Shown: one piece after another, positions 37,753-48,479 of the stretch | Layout: each line of letters opens with the position of its first letter | Position numbering within the stretch: position 1 is the stretch's first letter | From: Epiperipatus broadwayi | Lineage: Eukaryota > Onychophora > Udeonychophora > Euonychophora > Peripatidae | DNA length: 64,000 bases | Assembly (NCBI GenBank): GCA_028023455.1 | Contig: JAQFVV010000354.1 | Span: forward strand, 248,001 to 312,000 | Reading direction: 5' to 3' | The notes under the pieces: generated by a model | What the model saw: only the letters and a program-made list of their open reading frames with translations | Told to the model about the DNA's origin: nothing | The model's database searches: none | Translations under genes and position numbers: made by a program

Positions 37753-37758
37753 TTTATT
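37753..37758 (-). terminator. Candidate polyadenylation signal of the CAP gene
   Basis: TTTATT on the plus strand is AATAAA on the minus strand, 58 bp beyond the stop codon. Such hexamers are common in DNA this AT-rich, so position is the main support. Confidence 0.45.
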
Positions 37759-37815
37759 AATAAATTACTTAAATTTTGTAATATTATAAAAATAATCTGA
37801 TAATGTGTGTGAGAT

Positions 37816-38883
37816 TTAAAGCTTTCTAATAAATATGATGTAAGCTGATATTATGATACAATATATAAAAATAATAATTTGAAATTTTATACAATAGGAA
37901 TTTGATATGACTTCAGTTGTTTTGGTTCCAAGTATTGCTGTTGTCGTTTTAAGAATCTCAGTTATTTCTGTTAAGTTAGTTTCTGATGTTGGAATCAAAG
38001 TTGTGACAGGATGACAAGCTGTAGGACCAGTATCATAAAGGCAACTTCTAGGCATACATTCGCAGGAGTTTGGATAAAATATTTTTTCTCCCAAACAAAA
38101 TAGTCCATCACAATATTTACGGCTACTTTTATTGGTATATGGAGCGCAGGTCCCACATGTTTTAGCACAATATTTACCAAACTTTGCACACTCTTTTTTA
38201 TCTGAGGAACATTTTTTATTTATATTTTTGCATAACAGAGAACAGTCGCTTCCACTCCAGCCATCAGCACAGAGACAGAAACATTGGTTTTTTATAAAGC
38301 TACCACCATTCTGACATTGTAATTTACATTCGCAATCAGTGCTACATAATGATTGTTTTTTACACAGTTGATTTGAACATCTTTCTCCAAGATCACATAA
38401 GGAACACCAAGAACCATCTACATATGGTTGTCCTTCTTTTAAATTTTCTCTTGCACCATAAACGCAAAACACTATAAGTTTATCTGGGCAATTTTTATAA
38501 ATGCACCCAAAAGCTTGAAGGAATTCTAATATAATTATCCTATAATTTCTGCAAAAACCTGTTGCGCAATAATCTGAAGAATAATCATAATGCTTTTTTT
38601 CATTCAATATTGCCGCCCTCCAGATTCCTAGATCTGACTTATTTTGAGTAATACTAGTTGTAAAATAGGCTGAGGTGTCTGGAAGCTTATTACATATATC
38701 ACCAGCAATCATTTGAGCAGTTTTAGCAAACTCTTGCGAAAAGGATATGTATTTCATACTCCCAGCTGGCGGGTTTACATTTCTTCTAATATAATTATGA
38801 GCTTCTTCTATATCCTCATTGGTTATATGTTGCGAAAAGCTAGTAGCGGTTAAAATTAATACCAGAAAAAAAAAGACTAACAT
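37816..38883 (-). CDS. Secreted or membrane-anchored CAP-superfamily protein with EGF-like and ShKT-like modules
   Basis: A 355-residue protein in one uninterrupted frame. Residues 1-17 form a hydrophobic signal peptide. Residues about 24-163 form a CAP (SCP/CRISP/antigen 5) domain: AHNYIRR-VNPPAGSM at 28-43, ILNEKKHY at 92-99, then GFCRNY, and C140 with PYVDGSWCSLC at 153-163 in the place of CRISP motif 2. The usual HYTQ motif reads NYRI and the GENI region has no HS, so both cavity histidines are missing. Residues 169-214 are Cys-rich and end in an EGF-like module (CQNGGSF, CADGWSGSDC). Residues 218-246 resemble a ShKT domain (CKNINKKC, GKYCAKTCGTC). A Cys-rich segment and a Thr-rich linker lead to a hydrophobic segment (334-352) ending RKL, so the protein is probably type I membrane-bound or GPI-processed. 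Start: the first ATG, directly before the signal peptide. It acts outside the cell; the ligand is unknown. The lack of introns could mean a retrocopy or a single-exon family. Confidence 0.88.
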   Translation of the reverse strand: MLVFFFLVLILTATSFSQHITNEDIEEAHNYIRRNVNPPAGSMKYISFSQEFAKTAQMIAGDICNKLPDTSAYFTTSITQNKSDLGIWRAAILNEKKHYDYSSDYCATGFCRNYRIIILEFLQAFGCIYKNCPDKLIVFCVYGARENLKEGQPYVDGSWCSLCDLGERCSNQLCKKQSLCSTDCECKLQCQNGGSFIKNQCFCLCADGWSGSDCSLLCKNINKKCSSDKKECAKFGKYCAKTCGTCAPYTNKSSRKYCDGLFCLGEKIFYPNSCECMPRSCLYDTGPTACHPVTTLIPTSETNLTEITEILKTTTAILGTKTTEVISNSYCIKFQIIIFIYCIIISAYIIFIRKL

Positions 38884-39019
38884 TTATAGAATAGTACTTT
38901 CCTTAAAAATACATATGACAATACTACGTAAATATATTTAGTTTCATTTTCTGGAATTTTTAGCTTTAATGCACGAGAATATGATCGAGTTTTAATTGTT
39001 TTTGGAACTGCGGTTTTAA

Positions 39020-39031
39020 TTTATATATAGT
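39020..39031 (-). promoter_or_regulatory. Candidate TATA box for the CAP gene
   Basis: CTATATATAAAT on the minus strand lies about 140 bp upstream of the start codon. A start site about 30 bp further on would leave a 5' leader of roughly 110 bases. AT-rich context makes chance matches likely. Confidence 0.3.
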
Positions 39032-39654
39032 ATTCTCCATATTAATACTTTTAAGGGTATATTTAAAGATTTCAGTAAAAATAAAGTAATGAAATAACTT
39101 TACAGCTGGGGAGTTCGTAAGAGGTTCATGGTCAAAAGAGACAGAATTATAATCCTTCCGATCTTAAATTCTAACAGTCAATCAATGCACTAAATCACAT
39201 TGTAGTTAATACCCTGGACACCCTGATTGTCAAGGCTCCATATATCATTATCTAATTCTATTACTTTATGAAATACGAGAAAAATAAATATCATTCGACT
39301 ATTATTTTAGTATAAAGGCATAAAGCTAAACTATGTTTTTAAAAAGGTTTTTTTTTTTTCTGGCCCTAGTACAACTTTAAAGATTCACTGAAATTATCCC
39401 GAACGATTTTTCAATGAAACATTTTGCTGAGTAATATTTTAATTTATTATATGAGGGAACAGAATTATTCTACGTCAGTGTATTGTGGTACATTCGTTAC
39501 TATACCGGAAGACGTTGGATACAAAATAATCTATATGAAATAAATATTGTATCTACAGGTATTACAAATTGTATAACAAATAATAATTTTCTTTTAGCTA
39601 CGATTGCAAGAATATATCATAAAAGAATTTATTTTTTATTTGATTCATTTATTT
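39032..39654. other. Intergenic upstream of the CAP gene
   Basis: No coding frame or repeat edge that I can support. Confidence 0.45.
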
Positions 39655-40250
39655 ATTAGGCTATCTCTTTCAACCATTACCAATCCATTATAGTTGAAGG
39701 TGTCTCCATATTTAATCCAGTTCTCTGATTTCTTGCTTCTGTTCTCCAGATCACCTCACCACTCTTCCTTACTCTTTCCATTCATTTCACATGTGGTTTC
39801 ATTCTAGGTTCTTTTGTAGTTTTAACTGTCCATCTATTATCATCTCTTGTAAAAAATGTTCAATCATGATTCACTGCAGTCTATTCATTCTTTCATTGAT
39901 CATAGTAATATATTTTGTTCTTTGATCCATATGTTTTATATTTCAATCTCTTCTTGCTACATCTGATACAAATCTCTCCATATTTTGTAGAGTGGTCTAG
40001 TGTCTCTGCATTGTATTTCTGTTAAATGTCCAAATCTCATATCCATAACTAAGAATTGATAAAATATATTAAAAAACTTTCTTTTCAAAAACATATATAT
40101 ATACATATTTCATATTAAGTTATGTCTACCCAATGCACTTCATCCAAAATTAATTCTATTAATATTTCTATACACTATGTTTCTATCTAAATTCATAATC
40201 TGATCAAAGTATTTGTAATTGTCAATTTCTAATTCACCATTATCATTAGT
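39655..40250 (-). mobile_element. LINE-type reverse transcriptase C-terminal relic
   Basis: Minus-strand frames, interrupted by stops, spell segments typical of the region after the RT core of RTE/Jockey/I-type LINEs: ELEIDNYKYFDQIMNLDRNI, then SALGRHNLI, then LVMDMRFGHLTEIQ (equivalent to the L-YGSEIW-T block), then TTLQNMERFVSDVARRD, INERMNRL and EWKEWGRVV-like debris. The order matches the usual KYLG, INLG-SALG, TYGAETW, RMLRIS-RDR series. No endonuclease or palm motif is present here. It is a 5'-truncated, dead insertion, and the clade is not resolved. Confidence 0.6.
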
Positions 40251-40379
40251 AGATAATTACTTAATATTTAATTAAGTTTATATTTAATATGTTATCATCG
40301 TTCTATAGATTAGTTAATTCAAACATTAATAAATATAAAATGTAGGTAGATCGCAATACGAAGTTATCCAATAGTGATT

Positions 40380-40640
40380 TTGCTTTAAATTATAAGATAC
40401 ATTAAATACAAAGGTGTGAAGATTTGTTATCTTAATAGAAATTGAGAACTTATCATATATATGTGTGGGAGATGATGGATCTGGACCAATTGATGAATAC
40501 TAATTCAGCAAGAAGTACTATACTGGAGATCATTTATATTTTAACATGTATGTGATCATATATATTGGTTGTATAAGATGGAGTGAGTAGCTGCGGGTAG
40601 CTTGAAAGTCTGAGTTCAAATCCTTTCTAATTAACTAAAT
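40380..40640 (+). mobile_element. SINE-like dispersed repeat, copy 1
   Basis: The body from ATTTGTTATCTTAATAGAAATTGAG leads through GGAGATGATGGATCTGGACC to a tRNA-like 3' part: TTGTATAAGATGGAGTGAGTAGCTG, then GCTTGAAAGTCTGAGTTCAAATCC (B-box at 40612-40623). The same order occurs in the right arm of the palindrome at 43193-43503. Confidence 0.6.
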
Positions 40641-42560
40641 AAAAATAGTAAAAATAAAACTTTTCAAATTCTTGATTGGTGTTAATTTTATTCTCAATGT
40701 GATGGGAAAAGAAAGCAAAATAAAAATTTTGACAAAATACAAAACTGTTTTAAAGAATAAAAGTTGAATATTTCTTGAATAATTAGAAGTCTTTAAAAAG
40801 TGTATGTTTTAAAATTTATATATTTAAGTATACTGCGAAATAAAAATAATTTTTAATATTCTCAGGTTTTTAAATTATTAGGTTAGGATGTGGTCAAGCG
40901 TAATTAAAGCATAGCTATTATTCGAGAATAGTAAGGGCAATAGATATGTAATTGATAAAGACAAATAATAGAACTTATAGAATATACCATAAACTTTCAA
41001 AAGTCAGAAACTACTAACAATTTTATTACTAGTGCTCAGATCACAGATCTTACATAATTTAAACAGCAGGAATATACACCTTAAGAGCATGTGCTACAAT
41101 GTTTGTTATAATAGCTAAGTCTTGTTGAGTCTTGAAGATACATTTAGACCAAAGAATAGAAAGAAATTAATGGATGTAAAGTGAATAAAGAAACATTTTC
41201 ATCTTCTCAAACTAAGATGCTTTAGATTGGCCTATATAATAGAATTTAGGTACAAGAGATAAGATTACCACAGTTATCTTTTTAAAAGTCTCTATCTTAT
41301 GCTTTGGTTTGGGAGTATCCTCAACACTCAAAAAGATGTTGTTGAACTGTTGTAACAACACTTTAATCCATGTGTACTTAAGGTATAAATCTCTGCTGTT
41401 TAAATTGAAGACAAAAATTGTTCTTAAAAAGTTTATTTTTTACTATGAATCCATTTGATAATTTAGTTAAAGTTAAATCTGGGAGAAGTAATTATAAAAT
41501 TGAAATAAAAAATAAATGTAAACAACGTTATTAACAAAAAGAAAACTATTGGCATTGAATTTTAATAGAAGGTATATTTTCATTATGATTTGTCATAGCT
41601 ATAAATACAGAAGATGAAAAAATGATGTCCAAAAGTAGAAGTGATCATAATATTAAAGACTTTAATTAAGGTGTCTGCTGATGCATAGAAAGGGTTCCAA
41701 ATGACAGCAATTATTCAGTGCTGTTATAATTCAGTGATAATTATGTGTATTAAAAAATTACTATTAAGTAGAAAGCTAAACTCTAAATATAGAGATAAAT
41801 TGCTAAAATATAGAAACGTGTCAAAGATGTGATAAAACCCCATGGTGCGTTATCCACAGTTCTAGTCATGTAACCTTTCCGTCATGAACTGATGCATATT
41901 ATAAATCCAAAAATATGGTTGTTTTAAAGAGTAGCTTTTGTCTGTCCATAAGGGAAGTGTTTTTTCATTGCTTGTAGTCTATCACACTTCCAGACTTACT
42001 AGATAATAAAGTAAAAATTAAACCAAATGTTGTCAACAGAATGTCATCTTAATTGGAAGAAAGACAGTCAAATATATTACAAATGCTGAACTATATATAT
42101 CCATGTATAAATGCAACTGTTAATGAAAATAAGTGACTAAAAATTGCTCTCAAGAATAAATCATACATAAGTATAATACCATTAAATGCACAGCCATGTT
42201 TTCATAATCATATTAAAGTGTACACATATTAAGTATCTATAAAATTAATTAAAACATACTTTTTTAATAATTATTTGATCCATTTTTTTTTAAAAAGGGT
42301 TTTTCTTCAGCTGATTTTTTTATTTATTTTTAAATAAATAATCAGCGACTGTTAATAAACACAAATGCAGAAAAGGTATATGTTTTTTTAAATATTCAGT
42401 TTTATTGCCTATCACATTAGCTCAGAAAAAATAGAAATAATTTATAGTTGAAATGAATAATAATAAAAAATGAAATTCTTATTCTCAGAATAAATTCAAT
42501 ATTTATATTTATAATATTTTAAAATAAATAATAAAGATTATAATAAAATATTTTCTGTAA
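40641..42560. other. AT-rich intergenic, nothing recognised
   Basis: No gene is recognised. The region is slightly less AT-rich around 41040-41400 and 41830-42000, without coding signals. Confidence 0.45.
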
Positions 42561-42565
42561 TTAAA

Positions 42566-42731
42566 AGGGATTTGAACTCAGACTTCCAAGCACCTTACAG
42601 CTATCCAACCCATCTTATACAACCGATAGAGATTGTTAATCTTTTTCACATGCATGTGGTCATGTGTATCAATTGTATAAGATGTAGTGGTTAGCTGTAG
42701 GGCATTTGAAAGTCTGAATTCAAATCCCTTC
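42566..42731. repeat. Head-to-head pair of SINE-like tRNA parts (copies 2 and 3)
   Basis: On the minus strand 42566-42628 carries the tRNA-like part, with its B-box complement at 42568-42579 (GGATTTGAACTC). On the plus strand 42660-42731 carries the same part (TTGTATAAGATGTAGTGGTTAGC, then GAATTCAAATCCC). Together they form an inverted repeat of about 60-bp arms with a spacer of about 40 bp. Confidence 0.7.
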
Positions 42732-42810
42732 TAATTATATTAAATTCAGTCTAGACCATATACTTGTCTTTAAAAATACCTTTTATATTATTCTTTTATA
42801 AAGAGTATTT

Positions 42811-43503
42811 ATAAGTATAGGAGATTTGAACTCAGATTTTCAAGCACCCTTTAACTATCCACACTATCTCAGACAACTTATACACATGTACAAAAGCTAA
42901 ATAATCACCAATATAAGTATTTTGTGCTAAACCAGCACTAATCAGTTGGTCCAGATTATCATCTCCCACACATACACATAATCAGTGATCAGTTTATATT
43001 AAGATAGCAAATCTTTATACTTTAATAGATAGGTTTCAATATACTCCAACCTCCAACTTTTCAGCCATCCATATTATTGAAAATCTGATGATGAAAACCC
43101 AAATCCCACACTGATGCCAATATTATTGCCATGCCCATGTTGCCCTCAAGTCACTCTGAGTCCTCGTGTATAAGACCTATCCATTTAAATACAGTGGGAT
43201 TTAGGTTTTATCATCAGATTTTCAATGATATGGATGGCTGAAAAGTTGGAGATTGGAGTAGATTAAAGCCTATCCATTAAAGCATGAAGGTTTGCTATCT
43301 TAATATAAAATGAGCACTGATTATGTGTATGTGTAGGAGATGATAATCTGGACCAACTGATGAGTTCTGGTTTAGCACAAAATATGTACATTGGTAATTA
43401 TTTATCTTTTCTACATATGTGTGGTCATGTGTATCAGTTGTATGAGATAGTGTGGATAGTTAAAGGGTGCTTGAAAATCTGAGTTCAAATCCCCTATACT
43501 TAC
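42811..43503. repeat. Large palindrome: two SINE-like copies (4 and 5) head to head, arms of about 305 bp, loop 79 bp
   Basis: The left arm (42811-43113, minus orientation) is the near-perfect reverse complement of the right arm (43193-43503). Each arm runs from the tRNA-like end (GAGTTCAAATCCCCTATACT) through the family body to a common inner segment (AGCCATCCATATTATTGAAAA and its complement). The 79-bp loop is unique. The arms extend inward beyond the homology with copy 1, so this is an inverted duplication of a segment that included the element, not merely two chance insertions. Confidence 0.9.
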
Positions 43504-44000
43504 AATTAAGCTCCAGGTTAGTGAAGAGTGCCTGGTTTTCAAAGTGTATTTATTAAAAATAGCCCAGTCCTTTCCCAAAACTCTCTTCTTTCTATGAGAC
43601 CTTTGGAATCCAAGATCAATGCGTCTGATAGTTTTTTTTTTATTAAAGTATTTATTACTTCGATTTGTGTCTCCATAATCTTTTATGTATTATTTTTACA
43701 TTATAATTATTAGCAACTGAATTATAGGCAGAGACAGATACATATTTCAAACCAATTGACAATTGTTCCAGAGTTTTGGAAATCTGGTCAGTGAAAAGCC
43801 CATGTGACCCTATTTGTATATTGATCTTTAAAAATCCATTTGATTTATAAATTCCCAATGTATATGGGCTTTATTATTATCACGAAGACAAAATGTTTTG
43901 CTGTTCTATTACTCTTAAGTCTACTTATTTTTCAATGTTCATTATCCAGTATTTGTAAATAATAATAAAATCCTAAGTAATATTTTTTTTTTCTTTAAAA
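43504..44000. other. Intergenic, nothing recognised
   Basis: Short frames on both strands (43528-43713 and 43655-43858) overlap each other and show no domain. Confidence 0.45.
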
Positions 44001-44112
44001 TAATACGTATATTGGTGATTATTTATCTTTTCAACATATATGTGTTCAAGTGTATCAATGTTATGAGATAGTGTGGAGAGTTGTGGGTAATCTGTGCTCA
44101 TATACCCTATAT
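44001..44112 (+). mobile_element. SINE-like dispersed repeat, copy 6, partial
   Basis: ATTGGTGATTATTTATCTTTTC, then GTGTATCAATGTTATGAGATAGTGTGGAGAG, aligns with the last 110 bp of the palindrome's right arm. The B-box region is degraded (CTGTGCTCATATACCC). Confidence 0.6.
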
Positions 44113-46322
44113 ATTAATAATAATTAATCAAAATGATTTTAATTTTTTTTCTTTTAAATGACCAAGATTAATCATTAATAATACTATTTTTTTACAATAA
44201 AATAAATATTTATATTGATCTAGTTAAGTTTATTCAGCATTCATATGTATTCTTTTCAAAACCAGGTTACCTATCTGTAATTAGGATAAAAGTTTTACTA
44301 TTTTAAGAATTATTTACAATAGGATTGCATGAACTAATTATCTTAAAGAAAAACTATCTAAATTGAGATGGTATTTTCTGCCATCTCATATATATTTTAA
44401 AAGGTGACCCCGGTATCAATTACAATGTCATTAAAATAGATATATTTAATAATGGATACATGAACTACATGGGATAGTGAATATAAAACTATGGCTGTTT
44501 AGTTGCCATAACACCTGTAGGCAGCAATTGAACACTGTCTACCATCTTGAATTTCAAATATGACTCAATTTTCTTTAAGAAATATTATAAGTAGAACTTA
44601 TATATCATGCATATATCCTATAGAAGGGTGTGAGTTAGGAATTTTCCGAATGGTCATCATTCCATCACTACAACAAAAAAACCCCAAAACAGAAAAATTA
44701 TATTTATGAGCATCAGGTAGCAACTGATCTCAAGTGCCAATCTCACTAATGCAGCAAGAATTAGACATTCTCCACGATTCTAAATAATCTTAAAATAACT
44801 CTAATAAGGTGCCTGACCCTAGCTAGCTCACTCCCAGGGCTGGGAGGAAGCCTATTGGGTGAATGGAGATATATGGTAAAATTTGCATATATGAACAATC
44901 TTTTTTCTATACGGTAAAATTTGCATATAGGAATGATCTTTTTTCCCTCTTTCTATGTCTCTCCAATTATTAATCAGCAATAAAATTTCTTAATGAAACT
45001 TAAGGTTCGAGTTTAAAATATATTTAATATATGTGCCTATTTGTATAAGATGTCTTTAGCTAGTTTTATGATGTATGTTGATAGGAAAAGAGAAACAGGC
45101 AAATATAAATGATAAATCTATTCACTAATGTTGATTATGGTTTCAAAGTAAGACAATTTTATTCCTTTTTATTTTATTAATTTAAATATTCATTAAAGAC
45201 ACAAGAAAATTTGCGCATCAAAATTTAACATAAAAAAAAATGTACTAAATATAATAGATAATATAAATATGAAGTAGAATGTAAAAGAATACAGTGATAC
45301 AATACAGTTTAATAAATAATTTTTAACAATGAATAAAAAATTTTTTTTAGGGTAACGATAGGCAATTTAAGTTCACTTAATGCAAAGACTATTATATTTA
45401 CCTTCAGGAATCTAGGATGTTAATAAAGATAAGTTTGCTTCCATGTAAGCTTATGTTGTTCTAAGTTAGTGATCTAAAAATAAGAAATATAGTATCTTTG
45501 TTGGAGGAATGAAAATGTCTGCTATTGACATAAATCTGGAATCCGTGTCCATTTTGTGACATTAACCGAAAAATGATGACAGATATTAACAAATATTTTA
45601 ATGGAAGTTTGATGAGTAATTGAAGTTCAATATTTTTCTTTTTCTCTCTAGTTTATTTTCTCATACAGATGGATAGTGAGTAGAAACAGCTACTTAGAGC
45701 ATGGGGTGATAGCTCTACATATATCTCATTTTTACCCCATCATTAAGAAAGATATTTTCAATAAGTTGATATCAAAAAACATTTTGCCTGTAACTTGGTT
45801 ATGTCAGTGAATTTCAATATATCATTAGAATAGCAAGAGCATAACTGTACAAATTAATACACACAAATAAAATTCGTATATCTTTTCTTTCCTAAAATGT
45901 CTTTCATTCTTTATGGCCCCGACTTTCTAATTAATTAATAATTATATTTATTTTTTTGATCTCCCAAAACAGTTTATCAGCATTTCTATCTTATCCTTAT
46001 TCCATGGAATGCTTTTAACATTTATATTTTTGGTCTATTTGTTTATGGTATAATTTCTTGGAATTTAGAGAAGCTAAGTACGATAACAAATAACAACAAA
46101 TTGCCTAGAAGCATATATAGCAAAGTCTTTTTGCCACCCTATTTAAAATAAGTTATATGATAAAACAAAAATCTACATGTAAAATGTGTAATAAAAAATA
46201 ATATATTTGCGAATAATTGTATCTCTCAATTACTACTTTTTATAACAACATATTTCCAAATATGTTTGAAACAGATAATTATATCTTTTTTCTTCTTAAA
46301 AAATTTAAATCTATTTCTTTCG

Positions 46323-46325
<3 letters not shown>
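44113..46325. other. AT-rich intergenic with a short two-copy repeat
   Basis: GGTAAAATTTGCATATA followed by GAAC or GGAATGATCTTTTTT occurs at about 44874 and 44914. No gene is recognised. Confidence 0.5.
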
Positions 46326-46368
<43 letters not shown>

Positions 46369-46500
46369 ACCTAAGTGAAGTCTCACTTAGCTCTAATAGC
46401 TACCATTCCTTATATTAGCTTAATGATTTTTGTACAAAAAGTCTCATTTAGCTCCAATAGTTACAATTCCTTGTATTATTTTAACCATTTTTGTACAATT
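46326..46500. repeat. (TA)n tract followed by a two-copy 60-bp direct repeat
   Basis: A (TA)n tract of about 40 bp (46326-46365) abuts TGTACC (46366). Then GTCTCACTTAGCTCTAATAGC up to GATTTTTGTACAA (46379-46436) is repeated with changes at 46440-46498. Each unit ends in TTTTTGTACAA. Confidence 0.75.
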
Positions 46501-48479
46501 GTCAGATTTAGAAAAAAAATAATAAAAAAAGAAAGAAGAAATTAGTGAATTAATGAATATGATGTAAAATAATTGATAATGTGGTTATATGTGATAATTG
46601 ATATAATTATAATTGAAAGTAAGCCACATATCTATAGTTAGTTGTGTTGGAGATATAATATAGCATTTCTCTCAAAATAAATGTTTCAGTTACTATTTAA
46701 AATGATAATAGATAATGCTAACTATGTCATAAGATACCTTTTATTTTATTTATTTTTAGTTTGTAGCCTAATAACTGAGCTAATATTATAAATAGGGTAA
46801 ATAATATAAAATTGATTTAAAAATTAATCTTTAGTTTTCTTAAAACATCAAATAATAATTTAATCTTTAGTGTAAATTAGCCTAAACTTGTTAAAAGCTA
46901 TTTTAATATATTCCTAAATATTTTTATTTATAGTTATTAACAATTATAAATATTGAAAGGTAAATTGGATGTCAAGTTAAAGGTTACTTCCTTGTGTGAA
47001 TGTTTACATGTATGAATATGTAAAAATGTTTTCTAAATTAATTAAACTGTTTTATTTGAGCTATGTCAAGTCATTAAAGAAAAGAAAAAAATGAATAAAT
47101 AATCAGCTATAATACTAACTTAAAAAAATGAAGTGAAGAAATAAGACTATTATTAATTAAATTTTGGGATGTAAATCTTAAAGGTGTGTCATTCAATAAA
47201 GAAGACAAGTTTTAATTTTATATCTATATTTTTATTTTTATTTTGTGTAATATTTTTTTATATTAATGTTATAAAAGAAACTTTATTAACCTTTTAAATT
47301 GAGGTCATTATATCACATGGTAGATATCTAGTTCACTCTGATGTCATTTATTGATCGATCAGTTTTCCAGATGATTTAAAAAAAAATAAGTTGTGTTTAT
47401 TGGTTGTTTAAAAGAAATTGACACTGAAATTTGAGAGAGGAATAAGAAATAAAATTGATAGAAGGGCTAATTTTTTTTTGAGTAGTAGTTGTTGGGTCCT
47501 GAATTATTTCTGAAAACAAGTTTAAAAAAGAAAATATTAATTATTTTTAAAATCTTATTTAAAAAAATTATTGTAAATTATATTTAAGTATTTCATATCT
47601 CCATGGATGACTGCTAAAGAAATAGGTAACTCATTTCTTGTCATCTAATTTCCAATTAACTTTTAAAAACTTTCATAAAAATGCTAGGAGGAAATTTTAC
47701 TTATTTTATCTTCAATACTAACTATGTGAACAATATCTTCTATAAAATAAATTTAAAATATATGCAGTTATTATATTTATTGCTAAATTACTATTATTGC
47801 ACAGAACTATATAGTCTACATTTATTCAGTTATTCATTAAATAAAATAAAACTTAAAAGAGATAAATAAAAATGTGTAGAGACTTAGACCTGGTGCTAAT
47901 TCAAGCCTTCCACATTATATTAAATTTACCTGCTTCTAAACTAATAATATATAATGTTTGTACTGCAACTAGTAAGAAAGAATTAAAAAAATGCATATAG
48001 TATATTAACAATAGTCGAAATGTTTACTCAGCTGGAGCTGTTCTCTTAATTTGTAATTGAAGAATATAGTTCACTGAATAATAAAATGATGAAAAAATAT
48101 GTATGCCGAATTCTCTACTGATGAAATTTCTTGCATTTTATTTTAAGAAAGGATAAAGAAATAACTTGGAAGCATCTTAGTACTTTATGTGAGTAAATAA
48201 AAAAAATGCTTAAAAATGTGTTCTTTTAAAATAAAAGAAATGGAATAAAATGAAGCTCTATTATTGTTTAAGTAAAGGTAGGATCCCATAATGATATTAT
48301 TAGCTGAATAATTTGTTACTTTATATTTATTTTTCTGTCACTGGCTTCTTCTTTTTCTTCTTCTTATTATTATGGTTCTCATCTGATCCTTTGTGTCAGC
48401 CATGGGATGGTGCTATTTCTAATCAAAAACACATTAATATAATCTTCCCGGGCTAGCGATTTTCTATTAATATTGACTT
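46501..48479. other. AT-rich intergenic, nothing recognised
   Basis: No coding frame beyond short AT-biased ones (47681-47869). Confidence 0.5.

Noticed and set aside
37995-38314. Open frames on both strands inside the CAP gene
   Set aside because: Shadows of the real frame, with no domain.
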